Part shown: positions 10,773 to 20,343 of the stretch, in pieces
Position numbering within the stretch: position 1 is the stretch's first letter
Layout of the letters: every line of letters begins with the position of its first letter
From: Pseudoxanthomonas sp. X-1
GTDB taxonomy: Bacteria; Pseudomonadota; Gammaproteobacteria; Xanthomonadales; Xanthomonadaceae
Direction: 5' to 3'
DNA: 64,000 nt
Assembly (NCBI RefSeq): GCF_020042665.1
Contig: NZ_CP083376.1
Location: forward strand, 1,462,001-1,526,000
Notes under the pieces: generated by a model
Databases searched by the model: none
What the model was told of the DNA's origin: nothing
Seen by the model: only the letters and a program-made list of their open reading frames with translations
Program-made: the position numbers and the translations under genes

Positions 10773-12523
10773 GCGCGCTGGTGCAGGCCCTGGCGGATTT
10801 CCACTTCCTGCGGCCGTGGTGGCTGTTGGCCCTGGCCGCGCTGCCGGCGCTGTGGTGGCTGTGGCGACGGCGCCAGCAGCGCGCTAACGCCTGGCGCGGC
10901 CTGGTCGATCAGCATCTGCTGGTGCATCTGCAGGTCGGCGGCGGCCGCGCGCAGGTGCTGGGGCTGGTCGGCATCGTGCTGGCCTGGGTGCTGGCGACGC
11001 TGGCCCTGGCCGGGCCGAGCTGGCAGCGCAGCGAACAGCCGCTGTGGCAGACGCGTGCGCCGCTGGTGGTGGCGCTGGACCTGTCCGATGCGATCGCCGC
11101 CAACGACCTGCCGCCCTCGCGCCTGCTGCAGGCCCGCGCCAAGCTGGCCACGCTGCTGCGCGAACGGGCCGGTGGTCAGGTCGCGCTGGTGGCCTACGCG
11201 GGTGAGCCGTTCACCGTGGCGCCGCTGACCGACGATGCGGCCAATGTGGCGCTGTTCCTGGACGCGCTGGACCCGGCGATCATGCCGGTGCAGGGCAGCG
11301 ATGCGCGCCGGGCGATCCTCTGGTCCGAGGGCCTGCTGCGAAACGCCGGGTTCGACCGCGGCCAGATCCTGGTGTTGACCGACCACGCCGATCCGGCCGC
11401 CAATGGCGCCGCCAGGCGCGCCCTCGACGCTGGCTTCAGCGTCTCGGTGCTGGGCCTGGGGACGCCTGCCGGCGCGGCCTACCGCCAGGCCGATGGCCAG
11501 TTCGGCCGCGCGCAGCTGGATGCGGCCTCGCTGCAGCGGCTGGCGGCGGCCGGCGGCGGGCGCTTCCAGGTGCTGCGCAGCGACGACGCCGACCTGCGGG
11601 CGCTGGGCGTGCTCGACCCCCCGTCCGAAGACGCCAGCGCCGCCCGCGGCGAAAAGGGCAGCGCCTGGCTGGATCAGGGCTACTGGCTGCTGCCGGCGCT
11701 GATGCTGCTGGTGCTGCTCGCGTTCCGCCGCGGCGGCGTGCTGGCGGCGCTGGCGCTGTGCGCGGTGCTGCCGATGGCGCAGCCCGCGCAGGCGGTGGAC
11801 TGGTGGCAGCGCGCCGATCAGCAGGCCCATGCCCGCATCGAACAGGGCGCCAAGGCCTACCGCGGCGGCGACTATGCCGCGGCCACCTCGGACTTCTCCG
11901 GCCTGGACTCGGCCGATGGCCTGTACAACCTCGGCAACGCGCTGGCCAAGCAGGGCAAGTACGACGAGGCGATCGCCGCCTATGACAAGGCGCTGCAACA
12001 CCAGCCGGGGATGGAAGACGCCATCGCCAACCGCGCCGCGGTCGAGGCCGCGCGCAAGCGGCAGCCGCCGGCCGGTGGTCAGGGCGGGCAGGGCGGCGAC
12101 CAGGGCAAGCAGCCGCCCGAGCAGAAGTCCGGACAGCAGCCGTCGTCCGACGGCAAGCAGGACGACAAGCCGGGCCAGGATCAGCAAGACAAGCAGCAGC
12201 AAGACAAGCAGGACGCCGACAAGGGCGCGAAGAACTCCTCCGGCGACGCCAAGCCCGAGGCGCCCAGGTCGGCCGCCGAACAGCAGCGAGAGCAGCAGGC
12301 CGCCGACGCGGCCCAGCGCGCGCGCATGCAGCAGGCGATGCAGCAGCAGGCGGGGCAGGGCGCGCAGCAGAAGGCGGGCCAGGCCAAGCCGGAGACCGCG
12401 GCCGAGCGCGAGCAGCGCCAGGCCACCGAAGCCTGGCTGCGGCGCGTGCCGGACGATCCGGGCGGCCTGCTGCGGGCCAAGTTCCAGCTCGAGTACCAGC
12501 GACGCCAGAGGGAAGGAGAATGA
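10769..12523 (+). CDS. VWA and TPR domain membrane protein (BatB-BatC-like fusion)
   Basis: This 584-residue protein appears to combine the BatB and BatC roles. Two N-terminal membrane helices precede a VWA domain (residues about 95-270), and a further hydrophobic stretch lies near residues 310-345. A TPR-type region follows with DGLYNLGNALAKQGKYDEAIAAYDKAL split across helices. The C-terminal 140 residues are low in complexity, rich in Gln, Lys, Asp and Gly. The VWA metal site reads DLSDAI at residue 104, lacking the second serine of DxSxS, so metal binding may be weakened or lost. It overlaps its neighbours by four bases on each side. Confidence 0.87.
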   Translation: MSALVQALADFHFLRPWWLLALAALPALWWLWRRRQQRANAWRGLVDQHLLVHLQVGGGRAQVLGLVGIVLAWVLATLALAGPSWQRSEQPLWQTRAPLVVALDLSDAIAANDLPPSRLLQARAKLATLLRERAGGQVALVAYAGEPFTVAPLTDDAANVALFLDALDPAIMPVQGSDARRAILWSEGLLRNAGFDRGQILVLTDHADPAANGAARRALDAGFSVSVLGLGTPAGAAYRQADGQFGRAQLDAASLQRLAAAGGGRFQVLRSDDADLRALGVLDPPSEDASAARGEKGSAWLDQGYWLLPALMLLVLLAFRRGGVLAALALCAVLPMAQPAQAVDWWQRADQQAHARIEQGAKAYRGGDYAAATSDFSGLDSADGLYNLGNALAKQGKYDEAIAAYDKALQHQPGMEDAIANRAAVEAARKRQPPAGGQGGQGGDQGKQPPEQKSGQQPSSDGKQDDKPGQDQQDKQQQDKQDADKGAKNSSGDAKPEAPRSAAEQQREQQAADAAQRARMQQAMQQQAGQGAQQKAGQAKPETAAEREQRQATEAWLRRVPDDPGGLLRAKFQLEYQRRQREGE

Positions 12524-14277
12524 TGCAACCGGCCGCTTCCACACCAACGCGCCCTGCGCGCGCGCCGTTGCCCTTCGCCGCCATCGCGCTGCTGGCGCTG
12601 GTGCTGCTGACCGCGGCGCTGCCGGCGCTGGCGCAGACGCGCGCCTGGCTGGACCGCTCGCGCGCGGCGATCGGCCAGCCGGTGGTGCTGAGCATCGAAA
12701 GCGACCAGGACTTCGGCCAGCCGGACCTGACGCCGCTGCAGCGCGACTTCTCGGTGGTCGACACCTCGACCAGTCGCCAGATGCAGATGGTCAACGGCCG
12801 TATCTCGCGCTCGGTCGTGCTGGCCATCACCCTGCAGCCGCGCCGCACCGGTGAGCTGACCGTGCCGGCGCTGGAGGTCAACGGCCAGCGCACCCCGCCG
12901 CTGGGCCTGCGCGTGACCGACGCGCCCGCCGCACAGCCCGGCAGCAGCAATGCCTACATCGAGACCCAGGTCGACGACCCCACGCCCTACGTGCAGCAGA
13001 CCGTCGGGGTGACCCTGCGCCTGTTCTACGCCGTGCCGCTGGTGTCCGGGCAACTGGACATCGACGCGCCGCAGGGCACTTCGCTGCAGCGGGTGGGCGA
13101 GGATGTGCAGTCCACGCGCGAGGTCAATGGTCGCCGCTACAACGTGGTCGAACGCCACTTCCTGCTTGTGCCCGACCGCAGCGGCGACCTGCAGCTGCCG
13201 GCCGCGCGCTTCACCGGCCGCGCCGCCGGCGGCGGTGGCTTCTTCGACAGCATGCTCGGCATGGGCCAGCGCAGCGACCTGAGCGCGGTCGGCCAGGCCC
13301 AGACCCTGCGCGTGCAGCCGCAGCCGGACAGCGCGCCGCAGCCATGGCTGCCGCTGGCCGACCTGCGCCTGCGCTATGCCAGCGCGCCGCGCGAGCTCAA
13401 GGCCGGCCAGGCCTCCAGCTTCGTGGTCGAGGCGGTGGCGCGCGGCGCCACCCGCGCGCAGCTGCCGGACCTGCCCACGCCGAGCGTGGACGGCGCCCAG
13501 GTGTTCGCCGAGCCGGCCCAGTACGAGGACAGCTTCGACGGCGCCACGCCGGTGGTGAAGATCACCCGACGCTATTCGATCGTGCCCAACGGCGCCGGCA
13601 GGCTGGCCCTGCCGGGCATCAAGCTGGACTGGTGGGATGTCAAAGCCGATGCGGCCAGGACCGCGGCGCTGCCGGACATGCAGCTGGAGGTCGCCGCCGG
13701 GTCGGGGAGCTTCGCGAACGCCACCTTGCCCGCGCCTGCGCCGGCCGCCGACGTCGCCGCGCCGCAGGCCAGCGGCAACAGTGCGTTGCAGGCCACGGAC
13801 CTTGGCGCCGAATCGACGGCCGGCCGCCTGTGGCCCTGGATCGCACTGACCGCGGTGTTCGGCCTGCTGTGGCTGGGCACCCTGGTGTGGTTCCTGCGCC
13901 GGCCGCGGCCCGTGCCCGCGACGGCAGCATCACGCGCGAGCGCGATACCGGCGGCCCCGTCCGTGCCGCGTGCGCGCCATGGCCTGCCCGATCTTCGCCG
14001 TGCCTTGGACACCGGCACGCTGGACGAGGTCGGCGAGATCCTGATCGGCATGGCGCCGTCGCCGGCGCGCGACCTAGACGCGGTCTGCGCGCAGCTGGCC
14101 GATCCGGCGCAGCGGCAGGCGATCGACGCGCTGCGTCGCGCGCGCTGGGCCGACGGCGATGGCGCCCAGGCGCGTGCGCTGCTGCGCCAGGCCTTCGCCA
14201 GCGGGCCGACCTGGCGGGTGCCGGCCGCGGCGTCGGCGCAGGGGGAGGCGCTGGCGCCGCTGTATCCCAGGCGCTGA
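12520..14277 (+). CDS. BatD family protein
   Basis: BatD-type proteins are periplasmic and membrane-anchored and close Bat/MoxR operons. The 585-residue product has a signal peptide ending ALPALAQ near residue 40, several beta-sandwich repeats, and the family pattern DDPTPYVQQTVGVTLRLFY near residue 150. A single membrane helix lies at about residues 430-450 (LWPWIALTAVFGLLWLG), followed by a cytoplasmic alpha-helical tail. A good ribosome binding site (GGAAGGAG) precedes two adjacent ATG codons at 12520 and 12523; the first overlaps the preceding stop. The function is unknown beyond links with oxidative stress and virulence in other bacteria. Confidence 0.88.
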   Translation: MMQPAASTPTRPARAPLPFAAIALLALVLLTAALPALAQTRAWLDRSRAAIGQPVVLSIESDQDFGQPDLTPLQRDFSVVDTSTSRQMQMVNGRISRSVVLAITLQPRRTGELTVPALEVNGQRTPPLGLRVTDAPAAQPGSSNAYIETQVDDPTPYVQQTVGVTLRLFYAVPLVSGQLDIDAPQGTSLQRVGEDVQSTREVNGRRYNVVERHFLLVPDRSGDLQLPAARFTGRAAGGGGFFDSMLGMGQRSDLSAVGQAQTLRVQPQPDSAPQPWLPLADLRLRYASAPRELKAGQASSFVVEAVARGATRAQLPDLPTPSVDGAQVFAEPAQYEDSFDGATPVVKITRRYSIVPNGAGRLALPGIKLDWWDVKADAARTAALPDMQLEVAAGSGSFANATLPAPAPAADVAAPQASGNSALQATDLGAESTAGRLWPWIALTAVFGLLWLGTLVWFLRRPRPVPATAASRASAIPAAPSVPRARHGLPDLRRALDTGTLDEVGEILIGMAPSPARDLDAVCAQLADPAQRQAIDALRRARWADGDGAQARALLRQAFASGPTWRVPAAASAQGEALAPLYPRR

Positions 14278-14393
14278 GCGCGCCGCACGCGCGGTCCAGG
14301 CTGTCAGTTCGGTCATTGTCGTTCCGCGCCCCGCAGGCGGGCGCGCGGCCTTGCTACAGTGCCTGTTTGCCCTAAAACCCCAGGATTCCGCGC

Positions 14394-15668
14394 ATGACCG
14401 ACGCCGCTTCCGGCAAGTCCAGGCTGCCCTTGCATTGGAAGATGATGATCGGCTTCGTGCTCGGCCTGACGCTGGGCCTGATCGTGCATGCCACCGTCGG
14501 CGCCGACGCCGGCTGGGTGCAGCAGGTCACCGCGGTGACCGATCCGGCGGGCAAGCTGTTCCTCAACCTGATCTTCATGCTGGTGCTGCCGCTGCTGTTC
14601 TCGGCGCTGGTGGTGGGCATCTCGGAAATGGGCGACGTGCGCGCGCTGGGGCGCATCGGCTGGCGCACGCTGGGCTTCACGGTCCTGGCCTCGGGCATCG
14701 CGGTGGTGCTGGGCCTGGTGCTGGTCAACCTGCTCAAGCCTGGCGCGGGCACCGACCCGGCCACCGCCCAGCAGATGCTGGCCGCCGGGGCCGAGCGGGC
14801 CGACTCGATCATCAGCAAGGGCAAGGACGCGCCGGGCGGGGCCGGCATGCTGCTCTCGCTGGTGCCGGCCAACGTGGTCACCGCGGCGGCGGGCGGCAAC
14901 TTCATGGGCGTGATGTTCTTCGCGCTGATGGTCGGCGTGGGCGTGGTGCTGACCCGCAGCGACAAGACCGAGGCGTTCCGCAACGCGGTGGAGGGCCTGT
15001 TCGAGATCTCCATGACTCTGATCACCCTGGTGATCCGGCTGGCGCCGTACGCGGTGTTCTGTTTCATGTTCAACCTGGCCGCGCTGTTCGGCTGGGAGCT
15101 GCTGATCCGGCTGGGCGCCTATGTCGGCGTGGTGGTGCTGGCCCTGGCGCTGCACATGTTCGTGGTGTATTCGGCGCTGCTGAAGTGGGCCGGCTGGTCG
15201 CCGGTGAAGTGGTTCGGCGCGGTGCGCGAGGTGATGGTGCTGTCCTTCTCCACCGCCTCGTCCAATGCGACCCTGCCGACCTCGCTGCGCGTGGCCGAGG
15301 ACAACCTGCGGCTGCCGCGCAAGGTCTCGCGCTTCGTGCTGACCGTGGGCGCCACCGCCAACCAGAACGGCACGGCGCTGTTCGAGGGCGTCACGGTGCT
15401 GTTCCTGGCGCAGTTCTTCGGCGTCGAACTGACCCTGCTGCAGCAGCTGACGGTGATGTTCGTCTGCATCCTGGGCGGGGTGGGCACCGCCGGCGTGCCG
15501 GCCGGTTCGCTGCCGGTGGTGGCGTTGATCTGCGGCATGGTCGGGGTGCCGCCGGAAGGCATCGGCATCATCCTGGGCGTGGACCGCTTCCTGGACATGT
15601 GCCGGACCACGCTCAATACGACCGGCGATCTGGTCCTGGCCACGCTGGTGGCCAAGGGCGAGGAGTGA
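14394..15668 (+). CDS. Dicarboxylate/amino acid:cation symporter (SDF/DAACS family)
   Basis: This secondary transporter of the glutamate/dicarboxylate type resembles GltP and DctA. The 424-residue product has eight or more hydrophobic segments, the serine-rich re-entrant motif [13 protein letters not shown], and the [11 protein letters not shown] motif of the transport core. It ends with [18 protein letters not shown], which carries the aspartate and arginine residues that contact substrate and cation in this family. The substrate (C4-dicarboxylate or acidic amino acid) cannot be decided by eye. It is a single gene between the Bat operon and transketolase. Confidence 0.88.
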   Translation: MTDAASGKSRLPLHWKMMIGFVLGLTLGLIVHATVGADAGWVQQVTAVTDPAGKLFLNLIFMLVLPLLFSALVVGISEMGDVRALGRIGWRTLGFTVLASGIAVVLGLVLVNLLKPGAGTDPATAQQMLAAGAERADSIISKGKDAPGGAGMLLSLVPANVVTAAAGGNFMGVMFFALMVGVGVVLTRSDKTEAFRNAVEGLFEISMTLITLVIRLAPYAVFCFMFNLAALFGWELLIRLGAYVGVVVLALALHMFVVYSALLKWAGWSPVKWFGAVREVMVLSFSTASSNATLPTSLRVAEDNLRLPRKVSRFVLTVGATANQNGTALFEGVTVLFLAQFFGVELTLLQQLTVMFVCILGGVGTAGVPAGSLPVVALICGMVGVPPEGIGIILGVDRFLDMCRTTLNTTGDLVLATLVAKGEE

Positions 15669-15888
15669 GGCGCGAGCGAAGCGGGCAGGACAGGCGCCAA
15701 GGCGCCGCCGCCTGGACGAGCGGGGATCGAGGCCGAACGGATGCCTTGAACCTGGGAAGCCGCCCTGGCCGGGCTTTCACTCGCTTCTCACTCCGCGGCG
15801 CTCCCCGCCTCACTCGTTCCGAACCGTGCCTCATGGGACAATAGGCGTCCCTGGTGCCTCCCGCGCCGCTTTCGCCCCAGTCCCTGAC

Positions 15889-17898
15889 ATGTCCGCTCCG
15901 ACCCGCCGTCAGCTCGCCAACGCCATCCGTTTCCTCGCCGCCGATGCGGTGCAGGCCGCCAACTCCGGCCATCCCGGCATGCCCATGGGCATGGCCGACA
16001 TCGCCGAGGTGCTGTGGAACGACTACCTGCGCCACAACCCCAACAACCCCAAGTGGTTCAACCGCGACCGCTTCGTGCTGTCCAACGGCCACGGCTCGAT
16101 GCTGCAGTACGCGCTGCTGCACCTGACCGGCTACGACCTGCCGATCGAGGAACTGAAGAACTTCCGCCAGCTGCATTCCAAGACCCCGGGTCATCCGGAA
16201 AGCCACATCACCCCCGGCATCGAGACCACCACCGGTCCGCTCGGGCAGGGCTTCGCCAACGCGGTCGGCTTCGCCCTGGCCGAGAAGCTGCTGGCCCAGC
16301 ACTACAACCGCCCCGAGTACCAGGTCGTGGACCACCGCACCTGGGTGTTCATGGGCGACGGCTGCATGATGGAAGGCATCTCGCACGAGGCCGCTTCGCT
16401 GGCCGGCACGCTGGGTCTGGGCAAGCTGGTCGCCTTCTGGGATGACAACCACATCTCCATCGACGGCGAGACCGACGGCTGGTTCACCGACGACACCCCG
16501 GCGCGCTTCCGCGCCTACGGCTGGCACACCATCGGCCCGATCGACGGCCAGGACGCCGATGCCATCAAGGCCGCCATCGACGAGGCCCTGGAGGTCACCG
16601 ACAAGCCGACCCTGATCGCGTGCAAGACCACGATCGGCTTCGGCTCGCCCAACAAGGCCGGCAAGGAGTCCAGCCACGGCTCGGCGCTGGGCAAGGACGA
16701 GGTGGAAGCCACGCGCAAGGCGCTGGACTGGCCGTACCCGGCCTTTGAGATCCCCAAGGAGATCTACGACGGCTGGCGCGCCACCGGCGCGGGCAGCCTG
16801 CGCCAGGCCGAGTGGGAGCAGCTGTTCGACAAGTACGCCAAGCAGTACCCGGCCCAGGCCGCCGAGCTGGCGCGCCGCTCGCACGCCAAGCTGCCCGACG
16901 ATTTCCTGGCCAAGGCCGATGCCTACATCGCCAAGGTCCAGGCCGACATGCCCGACATCGCCTCGCGCAAGGCCTCGCAGCAGGCGATCGAGTTCTACAC
17001 CGGCCTGCTGCCGGAGATCGTCGGCGGTTCGGCCGACCTGGCGCCGTCCAACCTGACCCTGTGGAAGAGCGCCAAGACCGCCGTCGGCGACGACCCGGAC
17101 GCCAACTACGTGCATTACGGCGTGCGTGAGTTCGGCATGTCGGCCATCGCCAACGGCATCGCCCAGCACGGCGGATTCATTCCGTTCGATGCGACCTTCC
17201 TGACCTTCAGCGACTACGCGCGCAACGCGCTGCGCATGAGTGCGCTGATGCGCAGCCATGTGCTGCACGTCTACACGCATGATTCGATCGGCCTGGGCGA
17301 GGACGGCCCGACGCACCAGCCGGTCGAGCATCTGGCCAGCCTGCGCCTGATCCCGCACAACGATGTCTGGCGCCCGTGCGATGCGGCCGAGACGGCAGCC
17401 AGCTGGAAGGCGGCGCTCGCGCGTCAGGACGGCCCGAGCTGCCTGATCTTCAGCCGCCAGAACCTGAAGCCCCAGCCGCGCGGCAAGGCCGAGATCGAAG
17501 GCATCTACCGCGGCGGCTATGTGCTGGCCGAGGCCGAGGGCGGCACCGCCAAGGTGATCCTGATCGCAACCGGTTCGGAGGTCGGCATCGCCTCGGAGGC
17601 GCGCGAGAAGCTGCAGGCCGCGGGCATCCCGACGCGTCTGGTGTCGATGCCGTGCACCAACGTGTTCGATCGCCAGGACGAGGCCTACCGGGAGTCGGTG
17701 CTGCCGCGCTCGATCCGCGCCCGCGTGGCGGTGGAGGCGGCCTCGACCGATTTCTGGTTCAAGTACGTGGGTCTGGATGGCACGATCGTGGGCATGACGA
17801 GCTTCGGCGAGTCGGCCCCGGCGGAGAAGCTGTTCCCGTATTTCGGCTTCACCGCCGACCACGTGGTCGAAGCGGCGCAGAGCGTGGTCGAGGGCTGA
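15889..17898 (+). CDS. tkt: Transketolase
   Basis: Transketolase transfers two-carbon units between sugar phosphates in the non-oxidative pentose phosphate pathway, using thiamine diphosphate. The 669-residue product has the normal length. It begins [19 protein letters not shown], with [18 protein letters not shown] next. [13 protein letters not shown] binds the thiamine pyrophosphate and metal, and [19 protein letters not shown] and [12 protein letters not shown] are family markers. The ATG at 15889 is chosen because the 21 upstream in-frame residues are not conserved-looking. A terminator follows directly, and the gene appears to be monocistronic. Confidence 0.96.
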   Translation: MSAPTRRQLANAIRFLAADAVQAANSGHPGMPMGMADIAEVLWNDYLRHNPNNPKWFNRDRFVLSNGHGSMLQYALLHLTGYDLPIEELKNFRQLHSKTPGHPESHITPGIETTTGPLGQGFANAVGFALAEKLLAQHYNRPEYQVVDHRTWVFMGDGCMMEGISHEAASLAGTLGLGKLVAFWDDNHISIDGETDGWFTDDTPARFRAYGWHTIGPIDGQDADAIKAAIDEALEVTDKPTLIACKTTIGFGSPNKAGKESSHGSALGKDEVEATRKALDWPYPAFEIPKEIYDGWRATGAGSLRQAEWEQLFDKYAKQYPAQAAELARRSHAKLPDDFLAKADAYIAKVQADMPDIASRKASQQAIEFYTGLLPEIVGGSADLAPSNLTLWKSAKTAVGDDPDANYVHYGVREFGMSAIANGIAQHGGFIPFDATFLTFSDYARNALRMSALMRSHVLHVYTHDSIGLGEDGPTHQPVEHLASLRLIPHNDVWRPCDAAETAASWKAALARQDGPSCLIFSRQNLKPQPRGKAEIEGIYRGGYVLAEAEGGTAKVILIATGSEVGIASEAREKLQAAGIPTRLVSMPCTNVFDRQDEAYRESVLPRSIRARVAVEAASTDFWFKYVGLDGTIVGMTSFGESAPAEKLFPYFGFTADHVVEAAQSVVEG

Positions 17899-17927
17899 AG
17901 TCCTTCGCCATCGCGATGTCCATGAAG

Positions 17928-17954
17928 AAGCCGGGCATTGCCCGGCTTTTTCTT
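17928..17954 (+). terminator. Rho-independent terminator after tkt
   Basis: The stem AAGCCGGG (17928-17935) pairs with CCCGGCTT (17941-17948) around a five-base loop and is followed by a T-rich run to 17954. Confidence 0.85.
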
Positions 17955-17997
17955 GGTCTATCTCTCGCCTGGGCGAGAGAAGCATTTAGGCGTTCGA

Positions 17998-18298
17998 GCT
18001 TCGGAGGGGCAGCGGTCCGGCGGGCGGGGGCGGCTTATCCCTCGATCAGGGCATCCTGCCCTGACTCGGGCGCTCGGCGTCCTGCCTCGCTAGGCGCGGC
18101 CCCCGCCCGCCGAACCGCTGCCTCGCGCGTCGGGCGAAGAGACTTCGGATCGAAAGTCAAAGGAAGTCCCGATCCATCCGCTCACCGCGCCTCGATCCGG
18201 CCGGGCGCGCGGAGAGCGGGCCCTGGAATGGCCCGCGGCGGTGGGTCCGCCAGGAGGGCGGACCGAGCCGAGGAGCGTGCCCGGCCGAGTCGAGGCCC
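17998..18298 (+). repeat. Structured dispersed repeat, copy 1
   Basis: This 300-base non-coding element recurs at 44717-44987 on the opposite strand. Its core is a long inverted repeat (arms 18010-18031 and 18099-18120, 22 pairs with one mismatch) enclosing a 67-base loop. The loop contains a small perfect hairpin, CAGGGCA-TCC-TGCCCTG. Downstream it shares blocks such as GAAGTCCCGATCCATC and GCGGAGAGCGGGCC with copy 2, and it has about 30 extra bases near 18225-18255. Open frames across it look like composition artefacts. It fills most of the 475-base gap between tkt and the M23 gene, and the remaining bases 18299-18373 show nothing. Confidence 0.8.
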
Positions 18299-18373
18299 GG
18301 GGGCGAAGCGGTTGGCTTTTGCCGGTTCCGCACTCCGACAACGAGCTTCCTGAGTGGTTCGTGGGCGTCCTGC

Positions 18374-19132
18374 TCAGGGCACAGGCGCGCCGTCGTGCAG
18401 CACCGGGTAGGGATTGACCGCAGTGCCCTTCCACCACTGCTTTTCCGGGCCGAGCTGGAAAATGGCGAAGTGCAGGTGCGGCGCGTCGGGGCTGGCGTTG
18501 CCGGTGCTGCCGACATAGCCGATCACCTGGCCGCGCTTGATCGCCTGCTTCTCCTGCAGGCCGTCGGCGTAGCGCTGCAGATGCGCGTAGTAATAGGCAA
18601 GCCGGCCGCTCGGTTCGAACTGATAGATCGTCAGCCCGCCGCGCTTGCTGTCGAACAGCTTCTCCACCGTGCCATCGGCGACGGCCAGCACCGGCGTGCC
18701 GGCCGGCGCCATGATGTCGATCGCATCGTGCACGCGTCCGGCGCTGCGCGCGTCGGTGAAGGTGTCGCGCAGCGCACTGCGCTGCACGCCCTGCACCGGC
18801 ACCAACAGGCCCTGGCCGTCGTCAGGCGCGCGAACCTGCGGCGGTGCCACGGCCGGCACGGCGGGCGCATCGGTGTCATCGCCCACCGGCGCCTGCGGCG
18901 AGACCGGTTCGACCGCGATGCGCGTGGGCTGCACGTCGCCGACCATCTGCAGGGCAGGCGTCGTCGGCGCGGCCTGTGCGACGGCGGCGTCGACGGCCGC
19001 CGCGGCGGTGCCCGGGGTAGAGGTGGGCTGCACGTCCAGCCCGACCGCGCGCAGGGCGTGGGTGCGCTCGACCAGGCGCAGGCCGACCGCGCCGATCACG
19101 ATGCCCAGCAACAGCGTCAGCAGGAATCTCAT
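18374..19132 (-). CDS. M23 (LytM) family peptidase domain protein
   Basis: This membrane-anchored or secreted LytM-type protein has 252 residues. One N-terminal hydrophobic helix (residues 2-20) is followed by a long Ala/Pro/Thr-rich linker. A C-terminal M23 domain carries VHDAIDIMAPAGTPV, YYAHL and PHLHF, which supply the His, Asp and His-x-His zinc ligands of an active endopeptidase. It begins four bases after the stop of the L,D-transpeptidase gene, so the two form a cell-wall remodelling operon read leftwards. Target bonds are not predictable from the sequence. Confidence 0.9.
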   Translation of the reverse strand: MRFLLTLLLGIVIGAVGLRLVERTHALRAVGLDVQPTSTPGTAAAAVDAAVAQAAPTTPALQMVGDVQPTRIAVEPVSPQAPVGDDTDAPAVPAVAPPQVRAPDDGQGLLVPVQGVQRSALRDTFTDARSAGRVHDAIDIMAPAGTPVLAVADGTVEKLFDSKRGGLTIYQFEPSGRLAYYYAHLQRYADGLQEKQAIKRGQVIGYVGSTGNASPDAPHLHFAIFQLGPEKQWWKGTAVNPYPVLHDGAPVP

Positions 19133-19136
19133 CGCT

Positions 19137-20150
19137 TCACTCCTGGAAGGTCACCGGCACGCTCGCGTCCACCGCATCGGCGAGCTTGAGCACGTCCCAG
19201 TTGGTCAGGCGCACGCAGCCGTGGGACTGGGTCTTGCCCACGTTGCGGGGTTCGGGCGTGCCGTGCAGGCCGTAGTGGTCCTTGGACAGGTCGATCCACA
19301 CCCGGCCCACCGGGTTGTTGGGGCCGGCGGCGATGGTGGCCTTCTTGTCGCCCTTCTTCGCATCCCAGAACAGCTTGGGGTTGTAGTGGAAGGTCGGATC
19401 GCGCGAGATGCCCAGGATCTTCCACTGCCCGATCGGCAGCGGGTCATGCACGCTGCCGGAGGTCACCGGGAACTGCGCATACACCTTGCCCTGGGCGTCG
19501 AGCAGGCTGAGCGTGGAATCGGACTTGTCCACCACCACGCGCGCGGCCTTGGCCAGCGGCTCGGCGCCGAGCACGTTGGTGACCTTGACCACCGTGCCGG
19601 CCTTGGCCGTGGCCAGGTCCAGGCCGGGGTTGAGCTGTTGCAGCGTCTGCGGCGAGACGTGGAAGCGTTCGCCCAGGGCCTCGGCCAGCGAGGTGTAGCC
19701 CAGCGCCTCCAGGCCGGCCTGTTTGGCGATCTGCTTGGGGATCTGTACGAACGGGCCGGCCACGTCGTCGGCGGTCAGGGTATAGCTGGCGACGACCGGC
19801 TTGGTATCGGCGTTCAGGGCCTGCCAGGTCGCCGCGTCGGGCTGGCCGGTGACCGCCAGGCCGTGTGCGGCCTGGTAGCCGCGCAGGGCCCGCTGCTGGT
19901 TCGAGCCGGCCTGGCCGTCGATCTCGCCCGGGGAGAAGTTCGCCCGGTCCAGCAGCACCTGCAGGCGCAGCAGGCCGGAGGCGCCGTCGACCGTGGCCGC
20001 GTCGTTGGCGCGCGCCGGGTCCGGCGTGTCGGGTGTCGCGGCGGCGTGCGCCGTGGCGGCGGGTGCGCTGGCCTGCGAGGCGTGCGCTTGCAGGGGGGCG
20101 ATCAGGGCGAGCGCGAGCAGGCTCGGCAGCAGCGGAACGGCACGGGTCAT
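19137..20150 (-). CDS. L,D-transpeptidase (YkuD) with peptidoglycan-binding domain
   Basis: This is a periplasmic L,D-transpeptidase of the YkuD family, which forms 3-3 cross-links or attaches proteins to peptidoglycan. The 337-residue product has a signal peptide ending LQAHAS, an N-terminal peptidoglycan-binding domain (LLRLQVLLDRANFSPGEIDG) and a LysM-like middle segment (FHVSPQTLQQLNPG). The YkuD domain has HGTPEPRNVGKTQSHGCVRL, containing the catalytic cysteine in SHGCVR. It is the first gene of a two-gene operon with the M23 peptidase and is divergent from mprF across a 193-base gap. Confidence 0.94.
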   Translation of the reverse strand: MTRAVPLLPSLLALALIAPLQAHASQASAPAATAHAAATPDTPDPARANDAATVDGASGLLRLQVLLDRANFSPGEIDGQAGSNQQRALRGYQAAHGLAVTGQPDAATWQALNADTKPVVASYTLTADDVAGPFVQIPKQIAKQAGLEALGYTSLAEALGERFHVSPQTLQQLNPGLDLATAKAGTVVKVTNVLGAEPLAKAARVVVDKSDSTLSLLDAQGKVYAQFPVTSGSVHDPLPIGQWKILGISRDPTFHYNPKLFWDAKKGDKKATIAAGPNNPVGRVWIDLSKDHYGLHGTPEPRNVGKTQSHGCVRLTNWDVLKLADAVDASVPVTFQE

Positions 20151-20343
20151 GCAACCCTCCAGTCATGGGATTGGCCGCACCATGCGCACGCGGTGCGCGG
20201 CATCCGTGTGAAAATCCCGACTGGACGCTGACTGGCGCGACGATGGACCGAGGTATGACTCCGGCATTTCCCCACGGCTTGCGGCGCTCGCGCCCGCACG
20301 CGCATCATGCGCGGCCTTCCCGCCGCCCCGTTCTGGACGTCGC

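Noticed and set aside
15669..15888. Gene in the gap before tkt
   Set aside because: Only short shadow frames were found. The region has GAGTGAG/CTCACTC-like repeats and a GGCGCC palindrome but no coding pattern.
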